NCBI GenBank assembly: GCA_945910005.1 | Contig: OX246741.1 | Location: forward strand, 296,001-360,000 | Origin: Isoperla grammatica | Taxonomy: Eukaryota; Arthropoda; Insecta; Plecoptera; Perlodidae | Direction: 5' to 3' | DNA: 64,000 nucleotides | Shown here: in pieces, positions 34,601 through 45,340 of the stretch | Layout of the letters: each line of letters starts with the position of its first letter | How positions within the stretch are numbered: the stretch's first letter is position 1 | Program-made: the position numbers and the translations under genes | The notes under the pieces: generated by a model | What the model was told of the DNA's origin: nothing | What the model saw: the letters and a program-made list of their open reading frames with translations, nothing else | Database searches by the model: none

Positions 34601-35504
34601 GGTTCATCAATTTCCCCTTCCCATTAGCCCGGTTGGAGTACTTGTTAGGAACACCGCCCAATCAATCCTCCCAGCGGAGTTGAAAGAACATCCCTTGATT
34701 AGGTTACCGATAGAGATCCTGGCTTCGTGGGTACCGGGGTAGTTTGTAACCTAATAATACATCAATGTTTGCTATTGCCCCATATATATTACTTTATTAT
34801 AAACAAAGTTCTGCCTTTAAATTAGAAGGTTGCATTATGACACAGAATAACAATTTCCCAAAAATGAAAAATTGAAAAATGTAAAAATATAATCTTGAAG
34901 TACTTTTGACAGAACTAAAGACTTCATGAAAAACGATTTAATTAAATATTCTAATCATTAGCGCGGTTGTTATTTATATAACAAATTAAATACTTTTGAG
35001 ATAAAAATCTTCGTAACATCAATGTTTAATAAAACTTTATACATGCTTTCTAATGAAACCACATCTTGCTTATTAGTCACGTTTTCAATATTGGGTTGGC
35101 GGGTTCTGATTAAGATATTTGAGAAAACTTTAATTACGCCCGGTTTTGATATAGAGACTGTCTCTCCGCGTTAGAACAATACAATAGCCCCCCGCGTTAG
35201 AACAATATAATAGCCACTTATGTATAACTTACGACATAGCACAGTAAATATTCGCGGTAATTTAGTTTCTAAACTGCTTCGTTGCTTCGGGTCTGCTGAA
35301 CTTAATAGGTTTATATTTATGAAATATTGGTTTTGTATGTTTTATAGTTGCTACCGTGAATCATTAAGTACCCAATTACTGGTTCAAATGCGAGTAAAGA
35401 GACGGTACTCGAGGTGGAAAACAAGTGAGCAATGCGCACACGAGATGAGCGTAGTACATTCGCCTACCATGATCGCTGATCATAGTCTCATCGTTGGGAA
35501 ATTC
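34601..35504. other. AT-rich DNA without recognised gene
   Basis: A short duplication of a phrase containing GCGTTAGAACAAT occurs twice at about 35168-35215. An unrecognised 110-codon frame starts at 35220 and runs into the MITE at 35508, which argues against it being a gene. Confidence 0.45.
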
Positions 35505-35507
35505 TTA

Positions 35508-36123
35508 AGGCCCGTCTACATCCACTTAGCGTACGTAACTTCCAGAAATTAGCGAGTTGGCCATATTGAATTTACATGTAATCATGCACATTGAAATTAC
35601 GAAAATTAACGTCCTTTTCACGACGCGAAAAGTTGATTCAACTCCAACTTTTTTCCAATTTCTAGAATTTGGTTAATTGGCGCATGCGCAATAGAGAGCA
35701 AACATACCAACAGTTTACATTGTTTCTTTATCGAAGTGTCAAACCAAACCACATCACAACATTTCTATACATTTCTATTTTGAAAATAAATCTTCAAAAC
35801 AAACAAGAAACATTCAAAACTCTCACAACTTGGTTGCCCATGATTAAAAGTTTTAACTGGTGAGCAGTTAAACTATCACCATACCTCGTTTTCTTCATAA
35901 TGTTACAATTTTATTATTTTGACAGCTCCTTGCTTGTTTATCAGTTTGATTCATTTGTTGGCTCTGAAGTTAGTTGCAAGTTCCCTATTGGTGGGAAATT
36001 CGTGAGGTCTGATTGGTTTACGTTTACTTAAGAAAATTATCAACATTCGATGGGAACGGCTAACGTAATTTCTATAATTTTCTATAATTTTCACACGTAC
36101 GCAAAGTGGATGTACACGAGCCT
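35508..36123. mobile_element. Harbinger-like MITE, 616 bp
   Basis: The ends form terminal inverted repeats: AGGCCCGTCTACATCCACTT at the left, and AGGCTCGTGTACATCCACTT at the right on the opposite strand, continuing through GCGTACGT. Immediately outside both ends is TTA (35505-35507 and 36124-36126), a 3-bp duplication of the TWA type used by PIF/Harbinger elements. The interior is AT-rich with only a 64-codon frame of no recognisable type, so it is non-autonomous. Confidence 0.78.
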
Positions 36124-36126
36124 TTA

Positions 36127-36948
36127 ATCTTGGACGTGTAAACTAACAAGTAACAAAACTAACTCTACTTTTTTTTTAGATGGAACACTTTTGATAAGTA
36201 AGGAACAGTTTTAATTTTGTAAATATATTCTTCAATATAGGGGGTATTCGTATTCACATAAACCGGAATCCGGACATATTGTGTGCAAAATAGCCAATTT
36301 GTTAGTTTCTTCTGGCAATACATTGAGAAATGTTTTAGCTGGCGTTACTAGCGTTAGGTTTAAGTTAAACTGATGTCCAAAATTATTTTGCTACAATATA
36401 TATATATAAACCTCTGTTGTCTTGGCCAGTCTTTTTGTGGTTCACAATGGCCCACATTGAACTATTCATTAACTATACTTGTTACAACATTCATCATTCG
36501 TAGAAAGCGAATTCGTCTTTTATTGACAGCTCAAATGTCAGCAAACACTTTGTCCTCCATTATGGGATATTCCACCTGGTTCGGTGGAACCTGCGCGCCT
36601 ACCGCGCACGATATTATAATGCAAACTACCGACACTAAGAGAATCTGCTGCAACAAAGCTGCCAACCTCCAGATATGTAGAAAAACATTTGTAAACGAAA
36701 TTAATTAGAGGTATTCACGAACCACGCGACATTTGATTGAAATAGCTTCAAAGGGCTTCTATACACCGTATTAGCAAATTCTACAGTGAAATTAGAGTTT
36801 TGCTGCTCTCAGCTTCACCTGTTCTGCTCCGGCAAACGTGCACATACACCCTTGAAATGTAATTATAACATGTAACCCTCGTCAGGGCTTCTAAGTTAGA
36901 TTAATTAAAATACGAACGAGTAATAACTAGAGTCTTTTGTTTCTAAAG
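36127..36948. other. Unannotated DNA
   Basis: An open frame of 111 codons at 36373-36708 (plus) has no recognisable domain. No repeat seen. Confidence 0.4.
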
Positions 36949-37153
36949 CACGCTGAAATGCTTTACACCGAGATTCATTCATGCTTTGAGAACATTGTGA
37001 CTCATGCTTTGAGATAGTCTAAATCAGTCCTTGTGAACTGAGTGGGCACGCTGAAATGCTTTACACGCTCGGATTCATTCATGCTTTGAGAACATTGTGA
37101 CTCATGCTTTGAGATAGCATAGGGTCTAAATCAGTTCTTGTTAATGAGTGGGT
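36949..37153. repeat. Tandem duplication of about 98-107 bp
   Basis: Two direct copies, 36949-37046 and 37047-37153, starting CACGCTGAAATGCTTTACAC. Each contains an internal duplication of CATGCTTTGAGA. The second copy has small insertions (CGCTCGG; AGCATAGGG). Confidence 0.9.
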
Positions 37154-39435
37154 GGACAATAAATAAAAAATGACTTTATTTACTAAATTAAGCAGACATG
37201 CATAGTAACGGAGGTTTTTTGACCCCCTGCCCAACCGTCCCTTGGCCATTCTTCGCAATGTGCCATACTAAACAGATCAACAACAGAGGTCGCACCCCCC
37301 CCCCCCCTCCTAAACTACCATTGCTAGATTTTCGTTTCTCTGGAAACCATGAATTATTCAATATGTAAGGAATTTGTTTGCCGGGAATAAAACGGACGTC
37401 CCGCAAATCCCCTACGGGAAATTCTAGCTCGCTTCCAAAATAAAGTACAAACTCGCTACTATCGTTTATCATTATAGTAATCCGAATTCAGTATTATTAT
37501 TTAAATTCACTTCATGAAGATATTATTCTACCCAAATTACACGCTTCAAACTTTAATAAAAAAATAATGAATTGCAAAATATAAAAGATTTCGGGCTTAG
37601 TAAAATATTGCACTCCACCTACCTAACCTACCTACCCCATGCAATACGTAATGGATGGAAACTTCTAATCTGCGATCACTGTCATAATTTACGGGTTAAT
37701 TTTGTTATGGTATTTTATCACCACGGCAAGCAAGGTTAATGCAAGGTAATCCTGCTTTAATTAAATCACTTCTCCCTTGGTGGTTTACACTCTTGATCTC
37801 CAATTACCGTAGCAGTACACGGTGGCTAGTATACTAACCTAGTGTCATATTACATATGTTTCGAGGTATCATGTGGATGTACGTTTCGTTCCACTATCGG
37901 TGGTTACTAGTGTTCGCCATTTTGTTCCATTACTTTATTATTTAATGTGAATACTCAATATGTAGAAAATCTAATTGGATTCGACATTGGATATATTTTT
38001 CCGTCAGCTTTTCAGTTGACTCTTACAATGGGGGGGGGGGGGGGGGGGGGGGGTCATTATAGTTTGATACTAGAGAAAGATGTGTATGGATTTTTGTAGT
38101 TTTTGTGGGCATCCGTTACAATTACAGTTATGTGCGATCCAAAATATGTTCAACATTATTAAGTGTTCTACTATTTTGTTTGCTTTATTGTTACTGCACT
38201 GCAAACCATAACATCGTATACCCATTCATTTGTATTTCTTCTCAGCATTCTAACAACACAACAGTCAACACTCCCAGCCTATAAGCTAACCAGCCCCATG
38301 ACGTGGATAATGTGTGAGCAAGGCTCCAACACTGGAGTCTGTAAGTAGACTAGAAGACAGCATTAATTAGATCATCTGGTTACAGCTTAGAAACTTGTGC
38401 AACCCAACCCATCTTACAGCCTTTACCGCGACTCTATGTTGAGAGGGAGCAACTTGATTCAGACGCTTTGGATGTGGTTCTCATTCACAACTACTACACA
38501 CGGACTTGGGTTGATCGAGTTAGATACACTCACAAGTAAAGTCCCGTCGAATTAACTTAGAAGGTGATGTTGTCACAGATTATGTAACAGTGAAGTGATG
38601 CTTGTGACAACTACCAACCTAAATCTAGTTGCATCTCATTCTCATGCCTCTGTATTGTAGTGACAATATTGTGCGTCTGTTGTCAGGCGTGATGAGGTCG
38701 TGTTGTCGTAGTCTTAATGTCCGTTAGCGTTATAAGATAAAATGTATGAAATTAATAATTAATAAATACAACTTTCGTTTACAGTCAGTTAACAATTAAA
38801 GAACCACATTCATATTAATCTCATCTGGATTATACGGGATCCGAATTCATCTTAACTTATACAGAATAGAATGCCAACATGCAGAGCTGTACGGGGCAAC
38901 GTACACACTACACAGTACACAGTACACAGTACACAGGCCTAGCAGTATTCAATTATATAGTTACCGCGTGCATGTTGTAATTTACCTACTCATACTTGTC
39001 TATTTATTTATTTATACTGTCTGGCTGGCTACACATGCGAAGTAATTCCACAATGATAATTCATTTTCTCATGACCAATTAGTTGATGAAACAAATAACT
39101 GAAACATTTAATTATTTTGTATTTACACGGCTGAATACCCGGCCGAGTCGCCACGAGTCAGGCAAACATTTCAACGGTGTATTTGGAGCCATCATACCGG
39201 TACTTGTAACAGTCAATGTAATGAGAATCATTTGTTTAAAAGTGGGCGAACAATAAACACAAATGGAATTGTTTTATCCTTATTGTACGATAGCTAGTTA
39301 GTAAGGTATTTGATATTATACAAGTGATAGCGCAAATTGAAACACTGAACGCTAAAAATCACAACTTTCAGAAAAGAGTATTTTCTCTTTATTCATTGCA
39401 ACCAACGCACTTCTATGAGGGTATTTGGCTTAGTG
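37154..39435. other. Unannotated AT-rich DNA with C and G homopolymers
   Basis: No gene recognised. A C13 tract is at 37295-37307 and a G24 tract at 38030-38053. A short CACAGTA repeat sits near 38908-38935. Confidence 0.45.
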
Positions 39436-39438
39436 AGA

Positions 39439-39722
39439 CGATGCGTGCGTGGGTGATTGATACATGACGATGCGTGAGTGATACATGACGATGCGTGGGT
39501 GACACATGGCGATGCGTGGGTGATACATGACGATGCGTGGGTGATACATGACGATGCGTGGGTGACACATGACGACGCGTGGGTGATACATGACGATGCG
39601 TGGGTGATACATGACGATGCGTGAGTGATACATGACGATGCGTGGGTGATACATGACGACGCGTGGGTGATACATGACGATGCGTGGGTGATACATGACG
39701 ACGCGTGGGTGATACATGACGA
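39439..39722. repeat. 21-bp minisatellite, about 13 units
   Basis: Direct copies of GATGCGTGGGTGATACATGA plus C, with ACGACGCGTGGG, GAGTGATAC and GTGACACAT variants. Because 21 is seven codons, frames of 132 and 145 codons stay open on the minus strand (HRHVSPT-type and RIVMYHP-type repeats); the changes between units are mostly non-synonymous in these frames, so I do not call a gene. Confidence 0.95.
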
Positions 39723-41495
39723 TGACGATACTCATGACCAAGCCATGCAATATCGCACCAGGAACGTAGGCACCGCGCTTCTCTATACCCAGTGTAATCG
39801 ACCACACCCACAACGTCTGCACATCACTTGAAACTTTCCCTTCATCCTCATCTATTATCCTCTGCAACTCTCAAAAGGCTAATTACATTAATATGGACGC
39901 AAACCAACAAACAACAACAACTACAACTACAACTACAACTAACAAAGTGTCGAATTAACGTGACGTTGGTTGGGTGAGGTAGCTAGACAAGCAAGCCCCC
40001 CCCCCCCCCTCGGGAACAGCCGCGTCGCCATATTAACTTTAATTGACTAATCTCTCCATGGAAGTTTAAGGATTGTTCGGCCCTGCTAATACTTGGCATG
40101 TGGCTACGGTGCTAATTGACAGAGGAAAATCAGAAATACGGCTAATTTAATTAGCGCAAAGTAGTTTAGTGGGCCGAGGGTTGGCGGCGATGAAGGCAAC
40201 ACTAGAACCTTGTTACTGCAGGGTTATACGATTCCTTGTGGCTCTAGTCTAGACGGACGCAAGTTTATTAATTTGCAGGTTGGAAAACAAGTGTAATTTC
40301 CTTTTCTTTTTAAGAGGCTGAAGATAACTAGAAATGTAATAGACAGCTTACATCAAACATTGGCCATAACTTTTTACAATCCGATGTAATATTCCTAGCG
40401 AAAGTTAAGGGGAAAAGGAAATATGTTTTATCAATCATAGGGTCTATGACAAGATTGCTACATCACTTCAAAACAGTAATAATCAGGGCTCTGGTTTTGT
40501 GCGATCTAGATAGTTAAATACAACATGTTTATAATGTTTTAAAGTGCCGTGTTCTAATTTAAGGATATGATGTATATGTTTGTATTTGTATTGTTATACA
40601 TTAATGTTTTGACGTGAGACTGGCATCATAATTCAGGTATAACTGAGTGGGTAGACTATAGATACAAATTCAGTTATTGAATTAGTATTGAAATGTGCTA
40701 AATATTGTAATTTCTCGAAGTTTTCAACCTGGAAGTAGCCCAGTCCACCCTGTCTGTCCATAACGACAAATCTTGAGTGCGCTAATATTGAAAAGTAGAT
40801 TAATATCCACGATATAGTTTCATAACAACTAATAATTGGACCAAATAAATTCAAGTATTATATTTTATTCAATACGGTTGTTTATAAGGAAAGTGAAAAA
40901 AGTAAACAAATTCTTTTATTTAGATTCCCCAGTAACAAACGTAATTATTGAAATATTTCAAACTTTCATCTAGTTTTTAATTTTTGCTGAACCAATCGAG
41001 GTTACTTTTCAATCACTTTTCTTATACATTGGGTAGCGTTCTCAAGATGTTACTAAAAAACGATAACTGCGCTCGGTTTTTATCCCGGGACTTTCCTCCT
41101 TAGGATAAGCCAAAAGATATAATGGAGCGCTTACTCAAAATATTGACCATAACTTAACCATAACAAACCTTAAAGTGCTTTCGCATGTCACAGACAAATT
41201 ATCGTATTTTCTTTTTAAAGCAGCAATTTTTCCGCAAACGAGTTTCCAATAAGTTGAGCTGTCAGAAGCAGCGGCTGTGGTTGGCGGACGAGGGCAACAA
41301 GGTGATTCAAACACCGACAACTGCGTCATACCGCCGGGGTTGTGGACCTACAAGGGTTGCGGTCTTTGTGTTTTGAGCTGCCGGAAGTCAAAGTGAGTCA
41401 ACACACGGAGCCAAGTGAATGTTTCGTACGAATACCTGCAGCATAAGATGCACACCAGCAGCTTAACCTGATGTGCCCCTCTTTTCTGGTGACTA
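39723..41495. other. Unannotated AT-rich DNA
   Basis: A short CTACAA repeat lies near 39918-39945 and a C14 tract at 39996-40009. No coding region, RNA gene or transposon end recognised. Confidence 0.4.
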
Positions 41496-41519
41496 ACTAT
41501 ACAAGTTTGGATAGTTGGG

Positions 41520-41684
41520 AAGGAATGTCCAAGGGCTGCTAATACGGCTCAGTCCCAGCATTCGCCTTATGATGAGGAAAACCTCGGAAAACTTTCAGTC
41601 AGAATGGCCGCTGGCCGGTATCGAACCGGCGAGACCTGTCCAATTGGACTCTCGCGTTTTACCGCTGAGCCATCTCTATGATGG
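41520..41684 (-). mobile_element. tRNA-derived SINE interrupted by hAT insertion
   Basis: On the minus strand: AGAGATGGCTCAGCGGTAA (A box region), then GCCGGTTCGATACCGGC (a perfect T-arm/B box), then a body with CATTCTGACTGAAAGTTTTC and CATAAGGCGAATGCTGGGAC. The body wording recurs near 54.93 kb. SINE bodies of this wording are, from memory, frequent in arthropod genomes. The hAT element is inserted at its 5' edge; similarity on the far side of the insertion was not seen. Confidence 0.75.
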
Positions 41685-41692
41685 ATTTAGGA
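41685..41692. repeat. hAT 8-bp target-site duplication, left
   Basis: ATTTAGGA directly before the element; repeated exactly at 43216-43223. Eight base pairs is the diagnostic length for hAT. Confidence 0.95.
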
Positions 41693-42376
41693 CAGTGGCG
41701 TAACTACCGCCCCCGCAGCCCCCGCGGTCGCGGGGGGGCCCGGGGGTTTCAGGGGCCCGCAAGGGCCCCGATAGTGTGTGGTCTTTGGTAAGACTTTGTT
41801 GCCATGCAATGAACTAATCTGTTTTGAATACGTCCCTGTGTCACGTGTCACAAAAAAAATTGTAAACAAAAAACGGAACAACGAGTGTTATTAACATATT
41901 TCTTGGTAACTACCTCGTCCCAGGGTGTGGTTTTCGTGAAGGGGAGCTGATGTGTAGCTCCACTCGGGGAGAAAATAAGTTTTTCCGTATTTAGCAATTT
42001 CAAAGCAAACCCCAATTATAGGGATGCCCACCAAAATGTTGACCACAAGTTAGTTATGACATTGACAAGCGAGTGAAAAGACAAGATAATTGTTTGGTTG
42101 CTTTGAATGGTCTTTTCCTTCACCTTGAGTGACGAAGAATCCGTCGCTCGCCAGCCGCTACCCTTCTTTAGTATCGCGCTAACTTTCTCGGTGAAGGGTC
42201 GTGGAATTTTTTTCACTTTCGCGCATGTAAAACTGTTTTTATATTTTGCGTTGCAATTTGTGTTTATAGTAACTATGTGGTTTTAGTATAAAATTGTAAA
42301 TATGTGTTTGTGCCGTGCTGTGTAACTTGTGTTTTGTGTACTATAAGGAGCAGTTCAGTGTAAGAATAACGATGCG

Positions 42377-42757
42377 ATGAGTTATCGGAGTGAAAGTGGT
42401 TGTGCGAAAAGAAAAAAGAAGTTGGAAAGAGAAAAGGAAATCAAAAAACTGCCGAAGATCAATTCCTATTTTTCAACATCTTCTAACGTACAAACAAATA
42501 AAATTGACATTTCGGAAGTAAACGAAACTGTTAGTGACCCGTGTTGTTCTCACCCCATCTCAGTAAGTGGCCATAATCAGACTTCTGAGCCGGTTACGTC
42601 CGATAATAAAGTTCAATATCCTACAGACAGGGCTTATTTTCCTACTAATATTCTAGACTCGCGTTTGATTATTAAACATGGATCTTGCAGACCCAAAAAT
42701 ATATATTTTCCACGCGACAAAGATAGTGAGAGGCGATGTTTTTCAGAACATTTTTAA
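42377..42757 (+). pseudogene. hAT transposase N-terminal fragment (TTF-type/ZMYM1-like)
   Basis: The frame begins with a lysine-rich stretch (KRKKKLEREKEIKKLPKI followed by SYF), typical of ZMYM1-like hAT transposases, and ends in the start of a TTF-type zinc-finger region (ILDSRLIIKHGSCRP, then a NIYFPRD segment). It stops at TAA 42755-42757. Zinc-binding residues beyond this point and the DDE catalytic core are absent. Starting at ATG 42377 is plausible: an upstream ATG at 42372 is followed at once by a stop. It lies in the same reading phase as the C-terminal fragment directly downstream. Confidence 0.88.
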
Positions 42758-42982
42758 GCACTGTTACTTTTTTTAACTATACCTGTGACAGTTGCAGCGT
42801 CAGAGCGATCGTTCTCAAAACATAAAATTATTAAATCGTATTTACGTAAATCTATGAGGGAGCCAAGACTGAGTGCGTTGGGACTTATGTCAATAGAAGC
42901 CGCGAAGGCCAACGATATGAATGTAGATCATCTCATAGATACATTTGCAGAGGCGAAGGCGAGAAAACGCAACATTTTGTAG
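42758..42982 (+). pseudogene. hAT transposase C-terminal dimerisation fragment
   Basis: After the stop at 42755 the same phase continues as LLLFLTIPVTVAASERSFSK and on to the LRKSMREPRLSALGLMSIE segment, the conserved hAT C-terminal dimerisation motif, ending KRNIL and TAG. It lacks its own start; the conserved segment starts upstream of any methionine codon. The join near 42750 replaces what is usually several hundred residues, including the catalytic domain, so neither piece can be a working transposase. Confidence 0.92.
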
Positions 42983-43215
42983 AAATCGGATCAACTACAA
43001 TCTACATCCATCTTCTAGGACTGCTTGGTGAGTAAATAAATTGTTAACATATGAATGAATATTACTATGTCCCCCCCCCCCCCCCCCTCCACACCGGGCC
43101 GCCTAACTTGGACGTCACCTCCCACACCGACCATTGATTATTGTCTATTTATTATAGGGGGGCCCAAGTGAATTACATTCGCGGGGGGGCCCGCACTAAG
43201 CAAGTTACGCCACTG

Positions 43216-43223
43216 ATTTAGGA
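43216..43223. repeat. hAT 8-bp target-site duplication, right
   Basis: ATTTAGGA directly after the right terminal repeat, identical to the left copy. Confidence 0.95.
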
Positions 43224-44860
43224 ATGGTTATTTTCATACTGACTGTAAAAGTAGAGAGATATGAATAAAATATCGATTAAGTTATGTTATACTAGTAAAA
43301 AAAGCTTTGCATAAATGTTAATAGACTAATATTTAAAATGCCATTTGACATTCCAATCTTATGCAAAAGATGGTGGCATGGCATTAGTTTAATACGTGTA
43401 TAAGGGTGTCGTCGAATGACCTACATTTCTATTGAAAACCATGCATTGAATAGGAACTGTTTTTATGTCGAGGAGCTATAGCGTCAAGCTGTATGTATGT
43501 ACATTGCACATGGTTATCTTGATGTAGCGACGCAGTAGTTTATCGAGTTTCCCCGACGTTTATGTCTACCTCACTTCACTTCTCTTTCTCTCACCTGTCC
43601 TTCAGCGTCAAGGTAGGAGGGCGTCGACAGGTCTGATATCCCAGGAGACCACGTTACTATATTATGATACATTCCGTTCTCCTCACTGCTGTTGCTGCAG
43701 TAGAAAGCAAGGGCACAATCAAACACACTTGTGCTTTCTACGGATGTACATTCTAGTACTTGCTTTGTTGTTTATTATGTATGTTGATAAAATAATCTTT
43801 TTCAAAATCTTGTATTTTTATAGTCTTGCCGTAACAAACGTCTCATCGAGTAACAGCAGGAAACAACGAAATAGTGGACTAACGTCAACCTCTGCCGTTA
43901 GGGTTGGCAATGAACAAATAAGTCAACTCATCAGTTTTCTAAACGGTTAAAACAGTAATATAATATTGCTGGTAATCCACTCATCACAGTAAAACGTTTT
44001 GACACGTTTCACGCGACCAAGTTCCGACAATACTCGTCGAGCGCTGCCGGTCTGGCTTCATGGAACAATGTGTGTTTCTAGTCTTCGTCAACACGTCACC
44101 CTTTTGGCAGAACAGAACGAAAATGATTTCGAAATCTGTATATTTTTTCCTGTCACGCCCAATAATATTCTCGTATTGACAAATGGATCCGTCATATCCG
44201 AGGTTGAAGCCTGTTAGACGCGTTATGCATATCAAGAACGTTTTAGTAGTTGATACATAACGAACACCCGAATGAAAGTTTCATCCATACGAAGCACAAA
44301 CCTTCCATGATTCTCATCATCACTGTCAGAACTTTATTTTGATGACGCTTAATTAAAATGTATTCAGGAAGACTGATTGAATGTTAGGGGTTTAACGGCG
44401 CATCCACATCTTGGTTATTTGCACCTTTGCAGGAAGAAAACTGAACGAAACATGTCCATACATAAATGTAATATTATTTGTGTAAGTTCCCCCTCACATA
44501 TTGTTGAAAATCGCGCCGCGTACATTCGCATATACTTAGGAACGCCGTCGCGTCTCAGGGCTCAAGGTAGATGCACAAACAAGGACGCAAGTGGCCTTTA
44601 ACTCTTATTTGCTCGGCCCCACTCACCGCGCGAAACTTCGATAGGTCGATTCTGTTTTTCCGACTTGTTAACAATGTCTGAAGTCTTCGCTAACTCGTAA
44701 AGACAAACAGAGGATAGCTGCGGTTTTCGAGAATTCGGAATGGCTTTTATTTAGTTAGAGAAGGCTAATTCAATTACAGATATCCACTGAGCGGACCTGA
44801 CGTCCGTACGAGACAGAGTAGCTGTGCTTGGCCTGTCTCATATCTCACGCATCGCAAGCA
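43224..44860. other. Unannotated AT-rich DNA
   Basis: Open frames of up to 83 codons at 43.7-44.6 kb overlap on both strands and match nothing I recognise. No repeat or RNA gene seen. Confidence 0.4.
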
Positions 44861-44864
44861 TCAG

Positions 44865-45340
44865 CTCACTGGAGGAGCTTCTTTCGGCACAGCTCACTGG
44901 AGGAGCTTCTTTCGGCACAAGCTCACCGCATTATGCGTTGCTGTTCCAGCGACATTGCACGCATCACAAGCATCAGCTCACTGGAGGAGCTTCTTTCGGC
45001 ACAAGCTCACCGCATTATGCGTTGCTGTTCCAGCGACATTGCACGCATCACAAGCATCAGCTCACTGGAGGAGCTTCTTTCGGCATTCTTTCGGCACAAG
45101 CTCACTGGAGGAGCTTCTTTCGGCATCAGCTCACTGCAGGAGCTGCTTTCGGCATCAGCTCACTGGAGGAGCTTCTTTCGGCATCAGCTCACTGGAGGAG
45201 CTTCTTTCGGCACAAGCTTACGGCATTATGCGTTGCTGTTCCAGCGACATTGCTCGCATCACAAGCATCAGCTCACTGGAGGAGCTTCTTTCGGCACAAG
45301 CTCATCGCATTATGCGTTGCTGTTTCAGCGACATTCAATT
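44865..45340. repeat. Composite minisatellite
   Basis: Two blocks alternate. Block 1 is AGCTCACTGGAGGAGCTTCT followed by TTCGGCAC or TTCGGCATC (about 25-29 bp). Block 2 is about 55 bp and includes CGCATTATGCGTTGCTGTTC and CAGCGACATTGCACGCATCA. The order is a mix of 1-2 pairs and runs of block 1 alone (about 45080-45220). All three plus frames are open for long stretches; this arises from the repeat and I do not call a gene. Confidence 0.93.

Larger units (their letters stand above)
41693..43215 (+). mobile_element. hAT DNA transposon, internally deleted, 1,523 bp
   Basis: Terminal inverted repeats CAGTGGCGTAACT and AGTTACGCCACTG are perfect over 13 bp and are flanked by a perfect 8-bp duplication. 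Subterminal DNA at both ends is rich in GGGGGGCCC-type words. Inside are the N-terminal and C-terminal ends of a hAT transposase, with the catalytic middle deleted. A C17 tract lies at 43071-43087. The intact ends and duplication suggest mobilisation or recent insertion in this deleted form by transposase from another copy. Confidence 0.96.

Noticed and set aside
39413..39867. Histidine-rich or RIVMYHP repeat proteins on the minus strand
   Set aside because: Products of a 21-bp stop-free minisatellite in two frames.
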